64,000 bases of DNA from positions 32,304,001 through 32,368,000 of the forward strand of contig NC_065539.1 of the NCBI RefSeq assembly GCF_932294415.1, written 5' to 3'. Source of the stretch: Quercus robur. Taxonomy: Eukaryota; Streptophyta; Magnoliopsida; Fagales; Fagaceae. The position numbers were made by a program, and so were the translations under genes. Below, piece by piece: positions 43,323 through 53,951 of the stretch. Under the pieces are notes generated by a model. That model was not told the origin of the DNA. It did no database searches and saw only the letters and a list, made by a program, of their open reading frames with translations. Numbering within the stretch: the first letter of the stretch is position 1; every line of letters begins with the position of its first letter.

Positions 43323-45610
43323 CTCTCCTTCAAAGCAAATCGGTTCCCCATCTCTCTCTTTTGTTCCAGACCCTTTCTCCCTTTATTCTATCGTTTTCAG
43401 CCCCAACCAATGCCACCTCCGCCGGTCCCACCCAAATTTTGATCAATTAAACACAAATTTTTTGAATTTGTTTGTTGAAATTTTCTGGCAGATATTGCTT
43501 CCTACAGTTAATAGCAGTTAGGACGCAAGTCGATTCACCCTGCACAGGCACAGCCGTGAGTTTCCATCAACCCTTGTCAACTTGATTGTTTATCTTTTAT
43601 ATTATTATTATTGGTTGCTCAAGAAAGTAAAGAAATTTAGGGGTAGTTGTTTTCCTTTCTAAATTAGGCGTAAAAGGGATCTTTCTTATTCTCATCTCGA
43701 TCAATGCAGATAGATGTTGGGACATTGTTTGTACCATGGTCTTTCAAGATGAAATGCTGAATTTTTAAATTATAACTTTTGTTCTTAGTTGCATATGCTT
43801 TATATTTATGTTTTTTATGAAAGGAAAGTAAAGGACGAGACTAAATAGTTTTTTTTCTTTGGAAGTAATGCCGTTATGTTTCTATGGAACTGGAACAGGT
43901 ATATCCGGGAGGGAAGGAATGCTTGTGGAAGTGGGCAAAGGAATATCCCACCCTAATTTCCAACAAGTTTTAGAATTATTGTTGGCAAAGGGAGAGTTTT
44001 TGGCTTTTGCACCAGATACAGAAGAGACGAAGACAATGATTAACTTAATGTCAATGAAATTTCCCTTATTGAAGAAGGTACCCATTTTTATCTATTGACA
44101 GTGTGGGTGTGTATGTGTATGTGTGTGTTTTTAGATTTCATTGCTACTCCTGTTTATCCTTTATGGGCCAGTCTAAGGTTGCCCCCTCTTGTAAAACCTT
44201 CTTTGTTTCAAGCTCATACTTCTTCACATTTGTTTTGTTCATAATTATGCATTGTGTATGCGTGTAACTAAACTTTGATTACCGGTGGTAATTGGGTAGG
44301 GATACTAGAAGTTATGAAGGAGGGTGGCAGGATTCTTGGAGGAGGATTTGACAATGGAGTTTGGATTGTCAGCCAACTGTTGTACAAGGGAGTTCCTTGC
44401 TGGCTGGGTGGGGTTTTAGGAAGGATTACAAAGAACATAATGAGAATGAAAATAAAAAATTGACAGCAAAATGAAAAGGCCATTACAGACTTGTGTTAAA
44501 GCAGAGAAACAATTAGCCAATACCCCCTGTTTCTGCATAATTCAGAGCAGACTTAGGGGAATGGTTTCAATGTTCAAACTCATGCTTAAGTAATATGTGG
44601 ATTTTCATAGTTTGTGGGCAGGCATTAAAATTGTGATGTGTTAATTAGTAGTTTGATATAAATATATATATATATATATATATTTGTATTACATGTAAAT
44701 GCATTACGCACTTTCTATGCAATGATTGAATGGGGAATCAAAATGCAATAGGCTGTTATGTTTGGATGGCTTAGTTGAAATTCCTAATCCTTTATCCGGC
44801 AATTTGTGAAGTCTTGTACTTTGTATTTTGAAAGGCAAAGTCGCTGCACTTGTTCTCAATAGTAGCTCTTAGGTTTGTAGCCTTTGTTATGGAAAGCAAA
44901 TACGAAGCTGGGAGATACAAGCTGTTGAGAAAAACATTGTTTAATGTACTGTGATCACAATTATCAAAGGCTTAAAGGTGCTAAGTCATGTTATTTTGTC
45001 TAATCTATTGTCGTAATTGAAATTTTGAAAATTGATGATGCTAGATGTCTATAAAGGCTTAAAGGTGGTATAAGGTTCAAACTTTCTTTTTTGCTTCGTA
45101 AATGTTAAAATAAGTTTCTTTGAATAGATTAAAGTCTAAATCAAACTAGAGAAAAACACTAATCAAGAACCATAATGTATAAAATGGCATTGCTAGATTT
45201 TCCTTTGTGAAATTTTGCACTAACTTTGTAATGGACTTCGTAAGAGTACAAATTTGAGTGCTACTAGTTCATTTATATATAATTCCCATTATCCAAAAAA
45301 AAACCATGGGCTATTTGACATGTACATGTGGTTTGAGTACTGTATTTTTGTAGAAAGGGACTAGCTAATACAAGCTTCTATACCATGGTTTAGAAGCTCT
45401 CATATTGATTTTATCTCTCAATAAATTATGTTTGAAAACTGTATTCACCACTGGCCTTATTATATTTATTCTTTTTTATCATATATGTCATATCATTTAA
45501 TGTTTACATCTATAAGATGTTTAATTTTATTTATTTATTTATTTATTTTTAATCATGATTTTTTCAACATATAGGAAATGGGAGGACGGATGTAAGCAAG
45601 GGTAAGCAAG
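43323..45610. other. Left interior of the Mutator-like element; possible captured exon-like pieces
   Basis: No known gene is recognised. 43320-43560 is C/T-rich like a gene leader. An open frame on plus at 43859-44098 (contains [17 protein letters not shown]) ends at a plausible splice donor aag|gtaccc, but I cannot name a family. 44660-44690 is an AT run. The rest is AT-rich. Confidence 0.4.
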
Positions 45611-45613
45611 AAA

Positions 45614-46075
45614 ATGAAAAGAAAACCAAGAACTAAAAATGAAGGAGAAGACAAAAGTTATTTCAACTTTGCTGTGTGGAGTATATGGAAGAGCAGAAAT
45701 TCATATGTCTTTAATAGGAAAAATCCAAATCCAAATCTGCCTATGGAGATCTACAACCAAACATTGGAGTTTATGTATTGTGTGACTTCACCACGAAATC
45801 CAGTCCGCAAAACTAGCAAAAGAATCTGTTGGGAGAAACCTCCATCAGGGTGGAAGAAGTTGAACACTAATGGATCGTCTATAGGTTGTATGGAGCAAAC
45901 TGGATGTGGAGGTGTAATTAGGGATGAGCATGGAAATTGGGTTGCAGGATTCACAAGACACGCTGAGCAACTAACAACTTTACTGCTGAACTTTGGGAGC
46001 TTAGGGATGGTCTTATGTTGTGTTGTAGCTTGAATATACCTTGCCTTATTTGTCTTAACAATTTTTCCAACAACA
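45614..46075 (+). pseudogene. LINE-type RNase H fragment (RVT_3)
   Basis: The frame reads AVWSIWKSRNSYVFNRK, then a linker WEKPPSGWKKLNTNGSSIGC, then GCGGVIRDEHGNWVAGFTR: the plant non-LTR RNase H domain start. A frameshift follows near 45975-45990; the next frame continues with ELWELRDGL-type sequence (reads AELWELRDGLMLCCSLNIPCL). The first acidic residue of the motif (usually NTDGS) is Asn here. It stops short of the domain end, so it is a fragment lying inside the Mutator-like element. Confidence 0.75.
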
Positions 46076-46219
46076 TAGTCTTGTTCAACCAAATGACTAT
46101 AAAAGATAGATTCCTACATTCTACATTTTAACAAATTTACGTCAATGACATGTTTATCTTATTATTTCAAGTAGTGAGGTGTTCATTCTATATATATATA
46201 TAGAGAGAGAGAGAGAGTT

Positions 46220-46607
46220 GGGTTCAAGTTATACCTAGTATAACTCTAAGCAATATTACACCACCCAATAACTTGTTATTGTATTAATATTTTAAAAATC
46301 CAACCGTTAAATTACATGTTTTATATGTTCTTAACATGCTTGCCAATTTTCATATCAATCGGATGCTATATACTATTTGATCTATAAACTCATCTTTTAT
46401 GCATTATTTTAAACTACAAAAATTTGAATTTTAACAATTGATTGATGATATGGCTATTAATCTTTGATCACCTCGAAATTTTGCAAGCATGAAGAATATA
46501 TGAAGATAATGAAATCTAACGGTGGATTTGTCAATATTTGCATCCAATTAAAAAAATATTGAGTGGTGTAACATTACTTAGAGTTACACTAGGTGTAACT
46601 TGAACCC
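46220..46607. mobile_element. MITE with ~45-bp terminal inverted repeats
   Basis: The left end gggttcaagttatacctagt continues to ...caatattacaccac, and the right end gtggtgtaacattactt continues to ...ggtgtaacttgaaccc: inverted copies. Flanks on both sides are AT-dinucleotide runs, so a TA-type target duplication is likely but cannot be delimited. 388 bp, no coding capacity. Confidence 0.8.
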
Positions 46608-46661
46608 GATTCATATATATATAACTAATTCTTATAACTAATTCTCCCACATAGTCAATTA

Positions 46662-47844
46662 GGGGTTGTTTGATTTTAAAAAATCATCACTCGTCACTCA
46701 ATTTTCGTTACTCATCACTTAAAATACCCCAATTTCCTAAACCCCCACACGTTTGGCACACTATTTTCAGCTTCCTATCACTCAAATATTTCTACTTTTT
46801 GTTGGACCCATACCTGACCCACTGCCTGAGCACCATACCCTTGTGTATCCTCTCTCTCCCCATAAATTCCCTTTTCTCCTTTTTTTTTTTTTTTCATCAC
46901 TCTCCCCCAATACCCAGACACACGGTTCTCTCTTCCTCTCTACCCCTCCATTCTTTTCCTCTCACCGAGTCCAAATAGCGCCGATCTTCACCTCACTTAG
47001 TGTTGACCTCCACCAGCACCCAGTTTGTAAGATCACCTCCGACGAGCAGTAGCGGCATCGATCTCCTCCATCATGACCTATGAATTTTTTGCTTCGCCCT
47101 CCTTTATTTTGTTATTATGGCTCTATACATCTCTCCGGTTTGAGTTAGTTTGAGTTAGGAATTTTATGGGTATATCAACGATGGGTTTCCTTTGTATGGG
47201 TTTGGTGCTTGTAATTTCCTCTTTGATTCATTGATTTTCCAATTCGGTGGGTTTCAAATTTTGGTCAAAGTATTGGGTGTTTTGAGGCCTTTTCGAATCC
47301 TTGACATTAATTTGAGATTACCCATTTTGTATTGTGTATTAAGTTCTACCACACGAGTGGATTTGCATTGATGATTTGAGTTGTGTTTGACAAATTATAA
47401 TCTTTGAATGTGGGTTGTGTGACAATATAGGATGGAGTGGCAAATCGAGATGAGAGAGAGCAGCTACCAGTAGGTATGCAGAGGCCGGCTTAGGAAGAGA
47501 AGAGAAAGAAATTAATGGAAGGGAAAGGGGTTTGGTTTGGTATAAAGAGAGCCATTGGGGGAGCAAAGGCTGGCATTGAAATGACTATACACTGATCGTG
47601 GGGCCCATTAGTTGAGTGAAATTACCAAAATGCCACCATAACTTTATTTCCATAACTTGAAAACACCTAAAACTTGTATCCAGTTTCCATAACTCATCAC
47701 TCAAAAATCAGAGAATTGAGTGATGGAAACAAAATTTGAAAACATAGCCAAACAGACTTCCTCTCCGTGGGACCCACCAGTTTTGAGTTATGAGTGATGA
47801 AAACAGAGTGATGGGTGATAAAACTTGCAAATCCAAACCACCCC
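46662..47844. mobile_element. PIF/Harbinger-like non-autonomous element with TTA target duplication
   Basis: Ends are GGGGTTGTTTGATTT (left) and the complement of ...AAATCCAAACCACCCC (right), directly flanked by TTA at 46659-46661 and 47845-47847. The inverted similarity extends inward about 70 bp with repeated atcactc / gagtgat words. TTA duplication and a GGGG-TGTTTG end fit PIF/Harbinger (Tourist-like) elements. The 1183-bp interior is pyrimidine-rich on one side and lacks a transposase. Confidence 0.7.
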
Positions 47845-48479
47845 TTAGGCTTTGTTATGGGAAGGAAACATTTCCTTCTTTTTTTCCTTCTTAAAGGGGG
47901 GAGGGAGAGAGAGAGAAAAAAGAGAGATGCAAGATTAGCTTATAAATTCCAATTACAATTCTAACACACATTCATTGCTTCCCCCAAGCACAAGAGATGG
48001 ATAAAGCGTGACCAGATTTCCTATGAAAAAGAAAACCAAACCTTATTGAAATTGTGTAACTTCTTAAATTACTATCTATCAAATGGCTAAGTTGCCTATC
48101 ACATGGATGAGCTTTACCAAATTTCCTAAGAAAATATCATTGAGTTTGTGGAGTTTTTAGTATTATACTACTTTCCATGAACATCTTGCTTCTCATGAAA
48201 GCTGGTAGATGGAGCAACTTGGTAATTATCCAGGAAAAGAAAATGCACAATAATTATTATTGGTAGGTTGAAAAGTACTTGAAAACTCAAACCCAAAGAT
48301 TTATACCTGAGTGAAATTATCTACCAACTGTGAAACTTGTTCAACATTACTATGTTCTTCAAGAAAATTAATGTCAACTGAGGAATTGGCTTATAACATG
48401 TGCAAAGAATAATTGTCACATAAACTTAAAATAAATTTATAGACATATAGATTCATATATTATAGTGCAATGTAACATA

Positions 48480-51400
48480 TCTTACTTTATTTAGGCATCC
48501 AAGTGATTGAACCTGTCTTGACTCACATGCCTTTTTTCTTTGAGATTTAGGATTTCTTGGCCGTTCTAACACACCTTTCAACCTTGATTTTGAACGTCCA
48601 ATAGTAAGTTTTGTTTTAATCCCACGTATATCTTGAAAAGTTATGTCCTCATGGGATTGACATCCGTTATCACCTTTGTAAAACATCCCCAAGAACAACT
48701 TCATCATAAACCTCTATCTGATCCTCCATGTTAAGAGAATAACATTTTTTCCTCATTTCTTGCAAATCCTTCAATAATGTGTTAGAACATCTTTTGGCAT
48801 AATCATATATTATCTCAAACTCTGCTGCAAGTATGGAAATTTCACGAAAATTGTGACATAAATGAGAGTAACGCTTTCCTAATGACTCTTAAGCATTACC
48901 TTTAATATCAACACCATGATAGTTCTAGATAGAACCAACCTTTGCATCTTGTGTCCATCTTTTCAATATATAATGAGTTGGAAGTATTTTAATGTTTTTT
49001 TTGTTAAGAACCTTCAAAACATGGACACAAAGAATTCTTACAAAGCTAAACTTCATGCAACTACACTGAACATTAGTTGTTGAGGCTTCATATTTAACCA
49101 GGTGCTTTTGAGTTTTCTTGCCTATATTTAACTTTGTATTCAATGATAGTATCAGATTTACTAACCTTGAAAATTTTACAATCCCCCATCTTCATATATC
49201 CATCTTGAAACATTTTGAACATTTTTGGGGTGTACAACTTTACAGCATATCTCAACATCTTTACATCAAGTTGTAAAACTGGTGTTGTTTGCCTTATTTT
49301 GAACTCAACTTGTAGTTCTTGACGTCTCCTATCAACCAAGACTCTAGAGTAATGTCCCAAAAAGGCAAAAGATTATATTTCGATTTCAAGTATTTCTTCA
49401 ACACATTGTTCATTGACTCATTACGTTGAGTGTTTTTCATATCAGCAGTAAACATATGTCGGCCATATACCATGGCCCATTTTTCTTTTAGATCAAATAT
49501 CTCACACAATCATTTATTATTAGTAAGATTATATTTCTCAAGCATATTATTCCATACAACTAGCCATTCATCTTCATCTTCATAATCATACATGCAATTG
49601 CTCAAATCAGTTGCAAATTGCTTTTATGAACGAAATACATGACTTAGTTTCTTAGCAACATTTTGATAAATATGCCATACACATAAACGATGATTCGATT
49701 CAACAAATACCTCTACTATTGCCTTAGCCATTGTAGCAGACTAATCTGTAAGTATAGTTTTTGGCTGCTTCCCTGACATTGCACTTAAAAAAGTTTTAAA
49801 CAACCACTTAAATGACTTTATGGTTTCATCATAAAGTAACCAAAGATAGTTGTTTGTTTGTGATAATTAACCCCAATGAATGGAGCAAAGGGTCGATCAT
49901 ATTGATTTGTCCTGTAAGTTGTATCAAAACACATAACATCTTCAAAGTGGCCATAATCTACTATTGGTCTAGCATCAGCCCAAAATATGTTTAATATTAG
50001 ACCATCATCATCTTGTACAGAATAAAAGTAAGATGAATCTTCTAATTTCATATTGTTGGATATTTTTATAAAAAATATTATATTTATTTTAATACTCATT
50101 TATGTGTATCAATTATCCCTTAATGTCAGATACGTTGATTGCTAAATTTTGAAATTTAAATATAATTCAAAATTTGAATAGCTTTTGTCAATGGTTTTAA
50201 TCAGGAAATTTATGAAAATTAATGTGAATTTTAATACCATATATTGCCAGCTTTTAGTATACTTTCCTTTATAAACTTTTGCTTTAAAACTTTTCTTTTA
50301 ATATATTTAATAGCAACATTATAGATAGAAAGTATCAGATATTGTACAACTATATATTTATATAATTTACTGTTGATGGGTTATAGCATTATATATTGCT
50401 TTCCATTATTGGTTGTAATTATTGTGTATGGTCAAAGTTTTAAAAGAAAGTATTAGTTGATAGCTAAAAGACAGCCACGTTAGGAGCTGTAATTTTGTTT
50501 TTAATGGAATTATGACACTAAAAGACAAACTTGATTTGTCTATTAACTTACCTCACCTCAATGTATATACTTTGGCAAGAGGGTTTAACCGGTTTATATA
50601 TAATATATGTATAAAAAGAAAGCTATTCATCACTCATTGATTTCAACAATTTTATGACCATTTAAAGTTTTAAAGTTTGCAAACGTTTGTTTGTTTTTGT
50701 TTTTTGTTTTTTTTTTGCTAAGGCCAAACAACGGGTCTGGCTTTATATATATATATGGAAAGAACTAAAAGTTTTAGACACACATTTTTATTTTTGAATT
50801 AGAAAGCTGCAGACTTTTCAAAAACAATTTTTTTTGGTCTTAAACACTTAACAATCTATTGCTTCTTACTGCTCAAAAATATTTTATCTTTTACAAAATT
50901 TTTTGGGAAAAGAAAGTACTATAGAGAGCTTATATCCTACGAGCAGTGTAGGCTCACAAGGATAATCAACAAAGGTGGCTGGGCTGTTGTATCCTGGAGG
51001 CAACGTGCATAAACTATTTGTCTAACTACATTGGATATACAATAGACAGCACGATTTGTTTCAAGACAGTGACTTGATCCACACCTCATCTCCACCACCT
51101 CTTCTGGTAAAATAAAATTGTGTAATTTCCAAGGAAAATTTAGGTCTTATCTCTCCTTTATTTCCAACACATATTATGAAAGTATTCTATCACAGCACAA
51201 GCATCACCTTTCTTCAAAGCCTTTCTCCTCTCACGATATACATGATTTTTATAGTCATAATCCAAAAAACCAAGATTTTCATGACCACCAACTTGCATAC
51301 TCAATAAATCTATAGTTTGTTTTATTGATATTCTAGACTTCTCTGCATCATTTGCAATAGCTTTTTGAGCAAGTGCAATTTTTCTTTTTGATCTTAACAT

Positions 51401-51770
51401 AATTTTCATTGGTGAAGGAGCAAACTCATGATTATGTTGTTCATGAAAATAAACAACTTCTAACATACCATCTTTTTGAAGTTGACATGTCATTTGTACT
51501 AAACAACCTACTCGTAAGATTGGGCGATGAAAATGTACCTGTTCTTGGCATTTGTCAACACCTCGTTCACCCTTTTTAGAGCAACAAAATGTTCTCCTTA
51601 TGACTTGTCCCATTTTCCGTACACTAAAGCCAATTTGGTGGGCATAATTTTTATAAAATTCATATGCATTATCATCACAATCAAATTTCATGCCAATTTT
51701 TGGAGCGTCTATTACAGTGCTTGATTTTTTTGGGCTTCCATGAGTAGTTACTATTTGAGACTCCTTTTGA
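48480..51770 (-). pseudogene. FAR1/FRS-type Mutator transposase pseudogene
   Basis: Read on minus: a FAR1 DNA-binding domain (51700-51400, AYEFYKNYAHQIGFSVRK, then CQLQKDGMLEVVYFHEQHNH), interrupted by a solo LTR at 51169-50054, then the MULE DDE domain (50050-49400: FWADARP, CFDTTYRTN with the first Asp, a second Asp in TILTD, the Glu in NTQRNESMNN), then a SWIM zinc finger (about 49075-48985, CSCMKFSFVRILCVH) and a basic C-terminus (about 48620-48520, RLKGVLERPRNPKSQRKK). At least three in-frame stops (near 49743, 49627, 49510) and a frameshift near 49370 break it. Family members are either Mutator transposases or domesticated light-signalling regulators; the surrounding inverted repeats say transposase. 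Confidence 0.85.
50054..51169 (+). mobile_element. Solo LTR (1116 bp) inserted in the FAR1-type coding region
   Basis: It begins TGTTGGATATTT and ends TATTTCCAACA, with TG...CA termini and a 7-bp terminal inversion. Both flanks read catat (50049-50053 and 51170-51174), a perfect 5-bp target duplication. It separates the two halves of the transposase reading frame in the middle of the linker between the DNA-binding and catalytic domains. TATA-like sequence occurs near 50600-50620. No internal retrotransposon sequence is present. It resembles a copia-type LTR, but this is not certain. Confidence 0.88.
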
Positions 51771-51774
51771 ATTT

Positions 51775-52654
51775 AAAAAAAAAAAAAAAAAGTAAACAGT
51801 TTAGGAAAATAAATTTGCATATGAAAAAAAAAATAAAAAAAACATGTAAAACAACTTAGAAAAAAGCCACAAGCTACCTAGCATACCCATTTAGCCAACA
51901 CAAACCAATTTAGCACACGAAAATGCTGTAGATACACAATAAGGCTGAAAGAGGCACACCCAGCAGATGACAAGAAAAAAAGAGTATCAAATCATAACCA
52001 ATTTAACTGCATAGTGATGGGAATATGTACAAAATTCCCAGACCTGTGAGATGCAAAAATAGAGAAAATATACCCCATTAAAAAACTGTAACAATATTAT
52101 TTCGGGTCAATTAATAATCCGAATCAAACACAATTAGGCTCCACAAAGCTCAACACCTAAACTATCCAACTAAACCAAGAAACTAAAAGGGAAACCAAAA
52201 CAAGGCTACAACTTATGTTTCCTCCACATCTAATTGCTTTATGACTTTTGTTTCCTTGGAAATGGCTTTCTTTACATTCATCCATTTTGCATGAATTAAA
52301 GGGTCATCAAGAGTGTTTAGGTGTCTGAAATCACAACAGAATTTCAAAAGCTTTACTAAATGAACTTATGCATAACAACAGATCAATGACATGATTAAAA
52401 TTGCAAAATAGTATGACTGATAAATATCAAAGTTCATTTGTTGATATGGTTTTCTTTTCTATCCACCCCATATAAATTTTACTCAGAATTTAACAATGAC
52501 GGTTGGGAAGAAATTATCATGTCCCACCTAAAAACTAATAGGAAAATTAAATAGAGATGGTACAACATATAAGTTTTAGACACAATTCCACCAGAATCCG
52601 AAGCTACAAAACTTAACTAAGATCAAGCAAGCTCCAATATTCAAACTTTGAAAA
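51775..52654. other. Upstream part of the FAR1-type pseudogene locus
   Basis: AT-rich, with no confident domain. A minus-strand stretch near 52210-52330 is open and may be a short exon of the transposase gene, but this is not supported by any motif. Confidence 0.35.
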
Positions 52655-53023
52655 TCAATCACAAACAATGAACAACAATAGAAATAACAAACCAATGCAT
52701 AAAAATCTCAAATCTGCTAATGGAAAACAAACCTTGAAAAAGGTTGAGCAATCGTCTTTGTTTTCATCATAGAGATTATTGCAAAAGAAATCGTCTTTGT
52801 GTTCATCACAGAGATTACCACCAAAAGAATCATCTTTGTTTTCATCACAGAGATAACCGCAAAAATAATCATCTTCATCATTGAGATTGCCACAAAAAGA
52901 AGGGTATGGAGAGGTGGTTCTCAATAGTGACAAGTTGGGTGCGGGATGGGGAAGGCAGAGAGAGAGAAGGGGAAAGGGAGTGGGAACGGCAGAATGAGAG
53001 AGGTTTGGATGGAGTGGCGCCAA
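52655..53023 (-). other. Open frame with four 13-residue acidic repeats (39-bp tandem)
   Basis: On minus the frame carries four consecutive repeats of the form FCGNLCDENKDDF at DNA positions about 52743-52900. The repeat period is 39 bp, so the frame is kept. The frame ends near a possible donor aag|gtttgt at about 52731. It lies upstream of the FAR1-type pseudogene on the same strand inside the Mutator-like element, so it could be a 5' exon of it or a captured piece. No known family recognised. Confidence 0.4.
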
Positions 53024-53535
53024 CTAAGAGGGAAGTGATTGGATGGGTGGAATGGCGAAGAGTGGTGGATGGGTGGGACTATCAGAAACAATGAAAAGAT
53101 CGAGGGGGGGGGGGGGGGGACAGGCGGGGGGGGCCTTGGTTGAGTGCGGCTAAGATCAATTGAAGAGAGAAAGGGAAAAGAACGAAAGAGAGAGATGGAG
53201 AAGGGATTTGAGCTGTACAAGGCTGAAGGAAGGAGACAGAGAGAGTGTGAGTGACTAGTCTAGTCTGGTCTGGTTTAGGGACTGAGCATTTTCGTTTTGG
53301 TTATGGTGGGAAATAATTGTTCTTTTGATAAAAAAAGAGAGGGAAATGGTGGTGAGAAATAATTAATTATTTTTTTAATAAAAAAAGATATGGAAAAGTG
53401 GCTAACGTTTGAGTTAACTGGAGTTATCTCTTGAATTTGAGTTTTAACTGGGTTGGACAGGTGTCACTCTCAGATATTAACACGTTGTAGTTTGGAAAGA
53501 CTTCCTCCAATTTAGATTGTAGAGAAACTTTCTCC

Positions 53536-53730
53536 TATTTTCTCCTGATAGGGTGTCGGTGCATGCGCTTCAACAGGCGTGGTTGTTGTTGTCTCCGAGC
53601 ATGGGAATGCGTGCCCAATTGGGAAATGGCTAACAAAAAATATATTTCTGTTTTAAAACATCAAAAATTTCAAAATGTTGATCAAATTTCCTCAAAGAAA
53701 TAAAATAAAATAAAAATACTGCGTTGGGCT
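53536..53730. repeat. Direct repeat flanking the Mutator-like element (right copy)
   Basis: Second copy (195 bp) of the block at 43018-43209, same orientation. It lies 75 bp outside the right inverted repeat, whereas the left copy abuts its inverted repeat. Confidence 0.85.
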
Positions 53731-53951
53731 TTTATCCTACTTCTAGAAACAATTAATATGGTACACCCTGGCACTATTCTATTAAGTTAATATAAGTATT
53801 ACCTATCAAAAATTCATGATTCTTTCTTCTCCCCAAAAAAAAAAAACATTCATGATTCTGAGAAAAAAAAAACTATTAACATTCATAAAATAAAAATGTA
53901 TTCCATACGAAGTATTAATTAATATGTAAAAATTATACAGTCAATGCATCA

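Larger units (their letters stand above)
43208..53460 (-). mobile_element. Mutator-like (FAR1-type) DNA transposon, ~10.25 kb, degenerate
   Basis: Inverted repeats mark the two ends: 43208-43322 and 53278-53460. Both start ctgtccaaccca from the outside, then run through aaaactcaa, agagataac, cgttagccacttttSc, atatctttttttatt, aattatttttcgccacca and ctcagtcc words. Between them lies a transposase pseudogene of FAR1/FRS type on minus (48480-51770), which assigns the element to the Mutator superfamily. It has gathered other insertions: an RNase H fragment (45614), a long-TIR MITE (46220), a PIF/Harbinger-like element (46662) and a solo LTR (50054). The 9-10 bp target duplication expected for Mutator was not found at these borders. 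Not autonomous today. Confidence 0.75.

Noticed and set aside
52921..53220. Pro/Ser-rich minus-strand open frame next to the right TIR
   Set aside because: Low-complexity product of GA/GGG-rich DNA including a poly-G run at about 53104-53120.
43018..53730. The whole region as an LTR retrotransposon bounded by the 190-bp direct repeats
   Set aside because: The repeats lack TG...CA ends, a primer-binding site and a polypurine tract, and inverted repeats lie inside them.
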